Assembly: GCA_021286885.1 (NCBI GenBank)
Contig: JAJTBM010000048.1
Coordinates: 1-13,070, forward strand
From: Rhodocyclales bacterium
GTDB lineage: Bacteria > Pseudomonadota > Gammaproteobacteria > Burkholderiales > Rhodocyclaceae
Direction of reading: 5' to 3'
DNA: 13,070 nucleotides
Part shown: positions 1 through 6,777 of the stretch, piece after piece
Layout of the letters: each line of letters begins with the position of its first letter
Numbering within the stretch: position 1 is the first letter of the stretch
Translations under genes and position numbers: made by a program
The notes under the pieces: generated by a model
Databases searched by the model: none
What the model was told of the DNA's origin: nothing
Seen by the model: only the letters and a program-made list of their open reading frames with translations

Positions 1-1473
1 GTGCTGGTGGGCACCTTGAGCCTGTTCCCGCTGCTGGGGACGGCTTTCATCCCCGACATGCGCGAAGGTTCCATCGTGCCCGGGGTGGTGCGGGTGCCCA
101 ACATCTCGCTGGAAGAGTCCCTGCGCATGGAAAAGCAGGCGATGAAGCTGGTGATGGAAGTGCCCGGGGTGAAATCGGCGGTGTCCAGCGTCGGGCGGGG
201 TGAATCCCCGGCAGACCCCCAGGGCCAGAACGAGTCGACCCCCATCGTGAGCCTCAAGCCCCGGGACGAGTGGCCCGCCGGCTGGACCCAGGATGACATC
301 GCGAATGCAATCCGGGAAAAGCCCCAGGTGCTGCCCGGCGTCCAGGTGGTGATGGCCCAGCCCATCTCTGCCCGGGTGGCCGAGATGGTGACCGGGGTGC
401 GCTCGGATGTGGCGATCAAGGTGTTTGGCGATGATCTGGACGAGCTCAAGCGCAAGGCCGACGAGATTGCCCGAGTGGCAGGCGGCGTGGCCGGGGCGAT
501 GGACATCCGGGTGGAGCGGGTCACCGGCCAGCAGTACCTGGCCATCGAGATCGACCGTCAGGCGATTGCGCGCCACGGGCTGAATGTCTCCGACGTGAAC
601 GACATGATCGAGGTCGCCATTGGCGGCAAGCCGGCTACCGAGGTGTTCGAGGGCGAGCGCCGCTTTGCGGCGGTGGTGCGCCTGCCGGAAGCTTTCCGGG
701 ATAACACCGAGAAGATCGGCAACATCCTGCTCACCACCCCCAGCGGGGTGCCGGTGGCGCTGGAAAGTCTCGCCACCATCAAGGTGATGGACGGCCCGGC
801 CCAGGTCTCCCGGGAGCTGGCCAAGCGCCGGATCGTGGTCGGGGTGAATGTGCAGGGCCGGGACTTGGGCAGTTTTGTGGAAGAACTGCGCCGCAGCGTG
901 GATGCCCAGGTGCCGCTCAAGGAAGGCTATTACCTGGAGTGGGGCGGCCAGTTCCAGAACCTGGAGCGGGCCATGGGCCACCTGTCGGTCATCATCCCGG
1001 TGACGGTGGGTGCGATCTTCTTCCTGCTCTTTTTGCTGTTCGGCTCCCTCAAGCTGGCCAGCCTCATCATCCTGGTGTTGCCCTTTGCCAGTGTGGGTGG
1101 GGTGCTCGGCCTGCTGGTGACGGGCGAATACCTGTCGGTGCCGGCCTCGGTGGGCTTCATCGCCCTGTGGGGGATTGCGGTGCTGAACGGGGTGGTGCTG
1201 GTGAGTTGCATCCGGGGGCTGCGCAGCGAGGGCATGTCCCTGGCCGAGGCTGTGGAGCACGGTGCAGTCCACCGTTTCCGCCCGGTGATGATGACCGCCA
1301 CGGTCGCCCTGCTGGCCCTGATCCCCTTCCTGTTCGCCACCGGGCCGGGCTCCGAGGTCCAGCGTCCCCTCGCCATTGTGGTGATTGGGGGGCTGATTAC
1401 CTCCACCCTGCTCACCCTGGTGGTGCTGCCCACCCTCTATCGCTGGTTTGACGATCAGCCCTACGAAGCATGA
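1..1473 (+). CDS. Heavy-metal RND efflux pump, CusA/CzcA family (C-terminal half, 5' partial)
   Basis: The frame is open from base 1; the GTG there is an internal codon, since families of this kind run to about 1,030 residues and only 490 are present. The product is the inner-membrane proton/metal antiporter of a tripartite efflux system, working with a periplasmic adaptor and an outer-membrane channel (family knowledge). The visible part starts at the end of a membrane helix, continues with the second periplasmic porter/docking region (residues about 15-325, including the CzcA-like stretch MVTGVRSDVAIKVFGDD), and ends with five membrane helices near 327-347, 352-372, 379-400, 428-446 and 456-478. 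The terminal LTLVVLPTLYRWF is typical of the family. The metal cannot be deduced because the proton-relay helix lies upstream of the window. A PII-like gene follows, a known association for these pumps. Confidence 0.93.
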   Translation: MLVGTLSLFPLLGTAFIPDMREGSIVPGVVRVPNISLEESLRMEKQAMKLVMEVPGVKSAVSSVGRGESPADPQGQNESTPIVSLKPRDEWPAGWTQDDIANAIREKPQVLPGVQVVMAQPISARVAEMVTGVRSDVAIKVFGDDLDELKRKADEIARVAGGVAGAMDIRVERVTGQQYLAIEIDRQAIARHGLNVSDVNDMIEVAIGGKPATEVFEGERRFAAVVRLPEAFRDNTEKIGNILLTTPSGVPVALESLATIKVMDGPAQVSRELAKRRIVVGVNVQGRDLGSFVEELRRSVDAQVPLKEGYYLEWGGQFQNLERAMGHLSVIIPVTVGAIFFLLFLLFGSLKLASLIILVLPFASVGGVLGLLVTGEYLSVPASVGFIALWGIAVLNGVVLVSCIRGLRSEGMSLAEAVEHGAVHRFRPVMMTATVALLALIPFLFATGPGSEVQRPLAIVVIGGLITSTLLTLVVLPTLYRWFDDQPYEA

Positions 1474-1478
1474 TGCCA

Positions 1479-1510
1479 GCGCTGGGGTGGCCTTGAGGCT
1501 GCCCCAGCGT
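1479..1510 (+). other. Strong intercistronic RNA hairpin between the efflux pump and PII-like genes
   Basis: CGCTGGGG (1480-1487) pairs perfectly with CCCCAGCG (1502-1509). Inside, two G-U pairs and a GCC/GGC helix extend the stem to 13 continuous pairs closed by a UUGA tetraloop (1493-1496); 1479-1510 adds a further G-U pair. It begins 5 bases after the pump stop codon and ends just before the next ribosome binding site. No T-run follows, so it is not a classical intrinsic terminator. An mRNA-stability or partial-attenuation element is inferred. Confidence 0.6.
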
Positions 1511-1515
1511 GGGTA

Positions 1516-1523
1516 TGAGGAGA
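1516..1523 (+). promoter_or_regulatory. Ribosome binding site of the PII-like gene
   Basis: TGAGGAGA lies 6 bases before the ATG at 1530 and supports that start over the in-frame ATG-like codon at 1509, which sits inside the hairpin and would place the Shine-Dalgarno inside the coding region. Confidence 0.7.
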
Positions 1524-1529
1524 ACTGAA

Positions 1530-1871
1530 ATGAAAGAAATCCGTGCCGTGATCCGGCCCCAGAAGTTGGGTCGCCTGCGCGAAGTCTTGCGGGCGGTGCC
1601 CGGTTTTCCGGGAATGACCATTTCCCGGGCCCAGGGCTGCGGTTCCTCGGTCCGCCACATCCCCCACAACGTCAAGGAAGAACTGGTGGACTTCACCGAC
1701 AAGGTGCGGGTGGAAATCATCGCTCCGGATGAGTTGGTGGATGTGCTGGTGGATCGGATCGTCCAGGTCGCCGCCACCGGCCAGACCGGCGATGGGCTGG
1801 TTTGGGTGGTGGAGGTGCAGCGCGCCGTGTTTGTGCGCAAGGTGATGGGCGGCGGCACCCCGCCGGCTTAA
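1530..1871 (+). CDS. PII-like nitrogen-regulator-family protein linked to metal efflux
   Basis: A 113-residue protein with the PII (GlnB/GlnK) fold: the N-terminal strand MKEIRAVIRP, a T-loop region at about 37-55, and the B-loop signature ATGQTGDGLVWV at 82-93. Canonical PII proteins sense ATP/ADP and 2-oxoglutarate as trimers and are uridylylated on Tyr51. Here, in ungapped alignment of the VDF block (53-55), position 51 is Glu, and the canonical B-loop lysine after GDG is Leu. It therefore probably does not report nitrogen status by uridylylation. PII paralogues next to heavy-metal RND genes form a recognised divergent group of the superfamily of uncertain function. It lies 56 bases after the efflux pump gene in the same direction, so it is probably co-transcribed. 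A role in metal sensing or modulating the pump is inference from position. Confidence 0.88.
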   Translation: MKEIRAVIRPQKLGRLREVLRAVPGFPGMTISRAQGCGSSVRHIPHNVKEELVDFTDKVRVEIIAPDELVDVLVDRIVQVAATGQTGDGLVWVVEVQRAVFVRKVMGGGTPPA

Positions 1872-1900
1872 GCGTGGCAGGCGCAGCGCACGGTATGTAG

Positions 1901-1926
1901 CAAGGGGCGCTCTTGGGCGCCCCTTG
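1901..1926. terminator. Bidirectional hairpin terminator between convergent genes
   Basis: CAAGGGGCGC (1901-1910) and GCGCCCCTTG (1917-1926) form a perfect 10-bp stem with a 6-base loop. It sits 30 bases after the PII-like stop and 26 bases beyond the end of the convergent TonB receptor gene, where a shared terminator is expected. Neither side has a clear T-run, so termination efficiency is uncertain. Confidence 0.6.
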
Positions 1927-1951
1927 TGCATGGGTGGGTAGGTCGTGGGGT

Positions 1952-3976
1952 TCAGAGCCCCATGGTAAGACCCAGCCAGACCATCCGGGGAGCGTAATTG
2001 ACGGGGCCTTCTGGATGCATGACCTGCTCGGAGCGATCGGCGATTTCCTGGTGGCGGCTCCCGAGGTTAATCGCATTCAGGCTGATTTCTGCCGGATTCT
2101 GGCCAATATGCAGGCGTTTGGTGGTGCGCACGTCGGCGGTGGTGTAGGGCTTGGACGTGTCCTCAAAGCCGGGCCCATAACCGTCCCCCCCGGCCAGGGA
2201 GCCGATGCGCAGCACGCTGACGGTGGTAGTCCAGCCGCCATCGTATTCCTGAAGCCAGCTTGCACTGAGCGTATAGGGGGATGTGCGCTGGGATACGGCC
2301 GTGGAGGTGGTATTGCGCTGGGTCAGGCTGTGATTGAAGCGGATCTCGCCCCCTGCCCAGGGGTGGGTCTGGATCTGGTATTCAACCCCGTTCAGGATGA
2401 CGGGTGTATCCAGGTTCACGAACTGGGTGGTGTAAAGGGGCAGGGGTAGGTTGCCAGCGGGCGAAACCAGGGTGCGGCGCACCATGAAATCTTCGATCCG
2501 CTCCCGGAACAGGCGCACATCCACGGTGGTGTCCAGGGGGCGGAAGCGGCCCAGGTAGCCCGCTTCGATGGTGTCCACATGGGGGGTACGCAGCTCAAGG
2601 TTGGGCAGATAGGGCCAGGCCACCAGGGCGCCGGTGGTGGGCTCATACACCCGCAGGCTGCTGTACAGGTTGAAGGTATTGCTCTGCTGCCAGGCGCGGG
2701 CATAGCCAGCGCGCAGGGTATGACCTTGGGCCACTTGCCAGTTGATGAAGGCGCGGGGGCTGAATTGGGGCACCCGAGCCCCATCTTTTTCCAGCAGACC
2801 GCCCAGGTTGAGCTGCCAATCCTTGCTCAGGTGCCAGTCCAGGTTGGAGAAGGCCCGATACAGGTATTGGGTCGGGGGGTCGCCATCCATGAACAGAAAG
2901 GGACTGTGCACCATGTCGCGTCGGGTTTCCAGACCCCAGACCATCCGGGCCGCATCGTTCAAAGCAAAGCGGTGCTGGAGTTCCAGATTGGTGCGGTCGC
3001 TGCTGCGATTTCGGTTGAGGGGCACCAGGATGTCCAGCGCGGGCAGGCCAGAGGCAACCCAGGCTTCCCGTGTGTTGTCGTGGTTGTTGTAGAAATTCAG
3101 CAGCCATTCCTCATCTTCGCTGAGGGTACGGCGCCAGGTGAGGTGTACCGTGCTGTTGTCGGTGGAGCTGGTGCGCAGGCCATTATTGTCGAACAGGGTG
3201 TCGTCGTAGCCCTGGCCGCGCCGACTGCGGTTGAAGCCCGCCCGCAGGGTGAGTTCGTCCTGACCGTTGAGTCGGTAATCGGTGCGTAGGTTGACGGTCT
3301 GACTGTCGCTCTTGTCGTAGATATGCTCAAAGCCCTGGTCGCGGCTGGAGGCAAAGGACAGGCGTGTGCCCATGCTTTCATTGCCACCGGTCCAGGTGAG
3401 GCGGGTGTCGACAATGCCTCGGTTACCCAGGTTGAAGGCGGCCGAACTGCCGCGATCCTGGCTGGTGTGGCGGGTGATGATGTTGATGACCCCCAGGAAG
3501 GCATTCGCACCGTAGGCATTTGAATTGGTGCCGCGCACGACCTCGACGCGTTCGATCTCATCCAGGGTGATGGGCAGAGCCGACCAGTCGGCGCCGCCGA
3601 ACGTGTTGGGGGTATAGACCGAACGCCCGTCGATGAGCACCTGAAGCTCGGCCGGATAGTCACTGCTCAGCCCATGGTACGTGACCCAGTGCCGGTGGCC
3701 CCGCTCCTGGCCCACCTGCATGCCGGGTACCAAGCGTAGTACTCGGGCCAGATCCCGGTAGCCTGTGGCGCGGATGAAGTCCCGATCCAGCACGGTTACA
3801 GCCCCCGGTGCTTCATTCAAAGCCTGGGGCAGACGGGATGCAGATAAAACGGTGGGCAGCTCTTCAAAAAAAGGAGCCTCTGCCTCCAGGGGGTCGGAGG
3901 CAGCGGTCACCTGGGGGGCCACAAGCAGGCCCGCCAGCGTGGCGGACAGCGCCCGCCGTGAGAGCGACAAGGACAT
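1952..3976 (-). CDS. TonB-dependent outer-membrane receptor
   Basis: A 674-residue protein, within the usual 600-800 range. The ATG at 3976 is preferred: it has GAAAGAG 7 bases upstream and gives a clean signal peptide (MSLSLSRRAL then a hydrophobic stretch, likely cleaved near VTA|AS, residue 24/25). An upstream in-frame TTG at 4018 would add 14 residues before the signal. The plug domain runs from about 40 to 165: VLSASRLPQ, AVTVLDRDFIRATGY, LVLR-type repeats, VLIDGRSVY, IERVEVVRGTNSNAYGANA and GVINIITR are classic plug motifs. The rest is an alternating beta-strand barrel. Such receptors import iron-siderophores, cobalamin or other scarce ligands using TonB energy. I cannot name the ligand: no neighbouring transport or biosynthesis gene points to it. 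The protein ends in LTMGL, lacking the usual terminal aromatic residue. It has its own promoter and is probably monocistronic. Confidence 0.93.
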   Translation of the reverse strand: MSLSLSRRALSATLAGLLVAPQVTAASDPLEAEAPFFEELPTVLSASRLPQALNEAPGAVTVLDRDFIRATGYRDLARVLRLVPGMQVGQERGHRHWVTYHGLSSDYPAELQVLIDGRSVYTPNTFGGADWSALPITLDEIERVEVVRGTNSNAYGANAFLGVINIITRHTSQDRGSSAAFNLGNRGIVDTRLTWTGGNESMGTRLSFASSRDQGFEHIYDKSDSQTVNLRTDYRLNGQDELTLRAGFNRSRRGQGYDDTLFDNNGLRTSSTDNSTVHLTWRRTLSEDEEWLLNFYNNHDNTREAWVASGLPALDILVPLNRNRSSDRTNLELQHRFALNDAARMVWGLETRRDMVHSPFLFMDGDPPTQYLYRAFSNLDWHLSKDWQLNLGGLLEKDGARVPQFSPRAFINWQVAQGHTLRAGYARAWQQSNTFNLYSSLRVYEPTTGALVAWPYLPNLELRTPHVDTIEAGYLGRFRPLDTTVDVRLFRERIEDFMVRRTLVSPAGNLPLPLYTTQFVNLDTPVILNGVEYQIQTHPWAGGEIRFNHSLTQRNTTSTAVSQRTSPYTLSASWLQEYDGGWTTTVSVLRIGSLAGGDGYGPGFEDTSKPYTTADVRTTKRLHIGQNPAEISLNAINLGSRHQEIADRSEQVMHPEGPVNYAPRMVWLGLTMGL

Positions 3977-4041
3977 CGGGCGACTCTTTCGTAGGAAAAG
4001 CGGAGCCCGCCCACACAATCCGGCAGCCCCTGAACGCCCGG

Positions 4042-4047
4042 ATTATA
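4042..4047 (-). promoter_or_regulatory. -10 box of the TonB receptor promoter
   Basis: On the minus strand this reads TATAAT, a perfect sigma-70 -10 hexamer, 66 bases upstream of the receptor start. No good -35 hexamer lies at the right distance (the best 17-base-spaced hexamer is CAATTC), which would suit an activator-dependent promoter. I looked for a Fur-like inverted repeat in 3977-4179 and saw none that was convincing. Confidence 0.45.
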
Positions 4048-4100
4048 GCGATCAGTGTCGTCTTGAATTGTGCGGTATTGCATTTTAACGGCGCCAGAAA

Positions 4101-4118
4101 ACAGGTATGGAAGCCTGT
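4101..4118 (-). terminator. Weak candidate terminator of the HtrA protease gene
   Basis: On the minus strand ACAGG, an 8-base loop, CCTGT and then TTTT lie about 60 bases downstream of the protease stop. The stem is only 5 bp. Its position and T-run fit a terminator, but the hairpin alone is weak. The rest of the 203-base gap holds only the receptor promoter. Confidence 0.25.
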
Positions 4119-4179
4119 ATCGTGGCGGCTGTCGCTGATTTTCAGGGTTCTGGCATTATTTCGGCTGAATGCGTTGATT

Positions 4180-5667
4180 TTATTCAATACGCACCGGAAC
4201 GAATATCCGATTACCTCCCCGCTGCACCAGCAATGCAAAGCGCTTGCCCGCTCCATCCAATTGCTTGCGGAATTGCTCAATGCTGCCGACGGCCTGGTTG
4301 TTGATCCCCAGAATCACGTCGCCCGCTTGCAGGCCAGCCTTGGCTGCGGGGCCGCTGGTGTTTTCCACCACCAGACCGCCGCTCACTCCCAGCCGGGCGG
4401 CTTCCTGGCCGCTCAGGGGGCGGGCGGTGATGCCGAGCTTGCTGCTGTTGGCCTCGCTGCTCTTGTCGGCGCTGATCTTGCCTTCGCCGGCCTGTTCGCC
4501 CAGCACCACGCTCACGTCCTTGGCCTTGCGATCCCGCCACAGGCCCAGCTGCACTTGGGTGCCCGGCGCCAGCTCGCCGATGATGCGCGGCAGGTCGCCG
4601 GCGTTGTCCACCTTTTGGCCATTCACCGAAAGCACCACGTCGCCTGGCTGGAGCCCGCCCTTGGCGGCCGGAGAGCCGTTTTCGACGCTGGACACCAGGG
4701 CGCCCACGGGCTTGTTCAGCCCAAAGTTTTGGGCCAGGTCGGCATCCAGCCCCTGAATCGCCACCCCCAGCCGGCCCCGGGAGACCTTGCCGTGCTTCTG
4801 GAGCTGGTCCTTGACCTTCAGGGCCACGTCGATGGGAATCGCAAACGAAATCCCCATGAAGCCCCCCGAGCGGGAATAGATCTGGGAGTTGATCCCGATC
4901 ACCTCGCCATTCAGGTTAAACAGGGGGCCGCCCGAGTTGCCCGGGTTGATGGCCACATCGGTCTGGATGAAGGGCACGTAGTTCTCGTCGGGCAGGCGGC
5001 GCGCCTTGGCGCTGATGATCCCGGCGGTCACGGTGTTCTCAAAGCCGAAGGGCGATCCGACCGCAATCACCCACTCGCCCACCTTGCTGTGCTCGGCATC
5101 GCCGGTTTTCACGTAGGGCAGGTTGCTCGCGTCGATCTTGAGCAGGGCCACGTCGGTGCGCTTGTCGGTGCCCACCACCTTGGCCTTGAACTCCCGCTTG
5201 TCGGTGAGTTTCACGGTGACTTCGGTGGCGCTGTCCACCACGTGGGCGTTGGTCAGCACATAACCATCCGCACTTACGATGAAGCCGGAGCCCACCCCTT
5301 GCTGGATCTGCTCCTGGCCACGACCACCGCGCCCGTTGCCGGGCATGCCGGGCACGGGCACCCCGAAACGGCGCAGAAAATCGTAGAAGGGATCATCGGC
5401 AAACGGATCATCGCTGTTCCCACCGCCCCGGCTCACCTTCTGGGTGACGCTGATGTTCACCACGGCGGGGCCCACCTGTTCGACCAGGCCCGAGAAATCA
5501 GGCAGACCGTAGCGGGTAGGGTTGGCAGCCCCCTGAACCTGGGCCGCCACCGGGCCTGGGGTGGCTGCGTGGGAGGGGGCAATGGGCCCTTTATCCTGAA
5601 AACACCCGGCCAGGGCGATGACGAGGGCAGAGAAAACGAGGCTGGAGCGTACGACCGAAGCTTTCAT
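4180..5667 (-). CDS. degQ: Do/HtrA-family periplasmic serine protease (DegQ/MucD type), predicted lipoprotein
   Basis: A 495-residue protein with the full DegP/DegQ architecture: signal sequence (1-22), trypsin-like domain (about 60-290), PDZ1 (about 295-392) and PDZ2 (about 408-490). The catalytic triad is visible: His142 in TNAHVV, Asp172 in TDVALLKI, and Ser245 in NPGNSGGPLF. The start at 5667 has AGGAG 6 bases upstream. These proteases degrade or refold misfolded envelope proteins as cage-like oligomers in the periplasm. The signal sequence ends in ALAGC, a lipobox, and Cys22 is the only cysteine in the protein. That predicts lipidation, and Phe at +2 would send it to the outer membrane. 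Most DegP/DegQ proteins are soluble, so this is unusual. A glycine-rich linker at about 80-120 precedes the protease core. It is divergently transcribed from oxyR. Confidence 0.95.
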   Translation of the reverse strand: MKASVVRSSLVFSALVIALAGCFQDKGPIAPSHAATPGPVAAQVQGAANPTRYGLPDFSGLVEQVGPAVVNISVTQKVSRGGGNSDDPFADDPFYDFLRRFGVPVPGMPGNGRGGRGQEQIQQGVGSGFIVSADGYVLTNAHVVDSATEVTVKLTDKREFKAKVVGTDKRTDVALLKIDASNLPYVKTGDAEHSKVGEWVIAVGSPFGFENTVTAGIISAKARRLPDENYVPFIQTDVAINPGNSGGPLFNLNGEVIGINSQIYSRSGGFMGISFAIPIDVALKVKDQLQKHGKVSRGRLGVAIQGLDADLAQNFGLNKPVGALVSSVENGSPAAKGGLQPGDVVLSVNGQKVDNAGDLPRIIGELAPGTQVQLGLWRDRKAKDVSVVLGEQAGEGKISADKSSEANSSKLGITARPLSGQEAARLGVSGGLVVENTSGPAAKAGLQAGDVILGINNQAVGSIEQFRKQLDGAGKRFALLVQRGGNRIFVPVRIE

Positions 5668-5693
5668 TCCTTACTCCTGGGGTGGACGGCGGG

Positions 5694-5722
5694 ATGGACG
5701 CCCGGACGGGCGACTGTGTTCC
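5694..5722 (-). promoter_or_regulatory. Possible sigma-E-like promoter for the HtrA protease
   Basis: On the minus strand GGAACAC (5722-5716) and GTCCAT (5699-5694) are separated by 16 bases, resembling the envelope-stress sigma factor consensus GGAACTT / GTCTAA with a spacer about one base longer. No sigma-70 -10 hexamer is seen upstream of the gene. HtrA genes are classic sigma-E targets, but the match is partial. Confidence 0.25.
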
Positions 5723-5812
5723 CGAACTCAAAAAACGCTTACAAAATGGGGGCAGGGGCGCCGATCTGCAAGCGGCTCGGGCCGGCAGCGTGCCGATGGA
5801 GGCGGGGCGTTG

Positions 5813-5828
5813 TATAGTTTTGCGCTAT
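5813..5828 (+). promoter_or_regulatory. OxyR operator (ATAG-N7-CTAT) overlapping the oxyR -10 box
   Basis: ATAG (5814-5817), 7 bases, CTAT (5825-5828) is an exact copy of one OxyR dimer half-site as defined in enterobacteria, where two such units occur in tandem. A second unit at the expected spacing downstream is not conserved. TATAGT at 5813-5818 is a plausible -10 hexamer inside the site, so bound OxyR would repress its own gene. The arms extend imperfectly (TTGT before, ACAA after). The start codon is 25 bases downstream. Confidence 0.5.
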
Positions 5829-5852
5829 TACAACTCATCCAGCGGGTTTGCC

Positions 5853-6770
5853 ATGACGCTCACCGACCTCCGCTACCTGGTTGCTCTGGCCCGGGAGCGC
5901 CATTTTGGCCGCGCCGCCGAGCGTTGCAACGTGAGTCAGCCCACCCTCTCGGTGGCGATCAAAAAGCTGGAGGACGAGCTGGCCGTGACGCTGTTCGAGC
6001 GCAGCGCCGCTGACGTGAAGATTACCGACATCGGCGCCCGCGTTGTGGCCCAGGCCGAAAAGGTCTTGCTGGAAGCCGGCCAGATCAAGGAACTGGCCAC
6101 GGCCGGGCGCGACCCTCTTTCGGGCCCCCTGCGCCTTGGGGTGATCTACACCATCGGGCCCTATCTGCTGCCCCACCTGATCCCCCGGGTGCATGCGGCG
6201 GCGCCGTCCATGCCCCTGTTGATCCAGGAAAACTACACCGCCCGGCTGGCCGAGGCCCTCAAGCGGGGCGAGCTGGATGTGATCGTGATTGCGCTGCCCT
6301 TCGAGGAGCCGGGCATCGTCACCCAGCCGGTGTACGACGAACCCTTCCGGGTGCTGTTGCCCAGCGCCCACCCCTGGGCGACCGAGCCCAGCATTCCCGC
6401 CAGCCAGCTGGCCGACGACAAGCTGCTCCTGCTCGGCGCCGGTAACTGCTTCCGGGATCAGGTGCTCCAGGCCTGCCCCGCCTGCCGCAGCGGCGAGGGC
6501 CTGCAGCGCACCCTCGAAGGCAGCTCCCTCGAAACCATCCGCCACATGGTGGCCACCGGGGCGGGGGTCACGGTGCTTCCCAGCTCCGCCGCCGACCCCT
6601 TGCCGGATGCCAACCCCCTGCTGGCGGTGCGCCCCTTTGCCGGCGCCGAACCCTTCCGCCGCATCGCCCTGGCCTGGCGCGTCACCTACCCGCGCAGCGG
6701 CGCCATCGACGTGATCCGCCAGGCCTGCCTGGACAGCCCTCTCCCCGGGGTCAGGCCGGTGAGCCGCTAG
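5853..6770 (+). CDS. oxyR: OxyR, peroxide-sensing LysR-type transcriptional regulator
   Basis: At 305 residues this matches E. coli OxyR in length and numbering. An N-terminal winged helix-turn-helix (about 1-60, with HFGRAAERCNVSQPTLS) is followed by the LysR effector domain. The redox pair falls exactly at Cys199 and Cys208, in GNCFRDQVLQAC, matching the E. coli GHCLRDQ...C signature. In the family, peroxide oxidises Cys199, a disulfide forms with Cys208, and the reshaped tetramer activates catalase, peroxidase and related genes. An extra Cys at 211 makes a CPAC motif with Cys208. The ATG at 5853 has only a weak AGCGGG ribosome binding site, but it places the family's MTLTDLRYL start correctly. 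The gene is divergent from degQ and ends 7 bases from the convergent fthC stop. Confidence 0.96.
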   Translation: MTLTDLRYLVALARERHFGRAAERCNVSQPTLSVAIKKLEDELAVTLFERSAADVKITDIGARVVAQAEKVLLEAGQIKELATAGRDPLSGPLRLGVIYTIGPYLLPHLIPRVHAAAPSMPLLIQENYTARLAEALKRGELDVIVIALPFEEPGIVTQPVYDEPFRVLLPSAHPWATEPSIPASQLADDKLLLLGAGNCFRDQVLQACPACRSGEGLQRTLEGSSLETIRHMVATGAGVTVLPSSAADPLPDANPLLAVRPFAGAEPFRRIALAWRVTYPRSGAIDVIRQACLDSPLPGVRPVSR

Positions 6771-6777
6771 CCGCGTC

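Noticed and set aside
1913..2449. Plus-strand open frames opposite the TonB receptor (also 2579-3289).
   Set aside because: The receptor's plug and barrel motifs on the minus strand account for the region, and no ribosome binding site or domain supports the plus-strand frames.
3977..4179. A Fur box upstream of the TonB receptor.
   Set aside because: I looked for GATAAT-type repeats near the -10 box. AT-rich segments exist, but none makes a convincing 19-base inverted repeat, so iron control is not claimed.
3808..5817. A 669-codon plus-strand open frame across the TonB receptor promoter and the HtrA gene.
   Set aside because: It is antisense to a clear protease with a complete catalytic triad, and the translation shows no recognisable domain or signal and has shadow-like composition.
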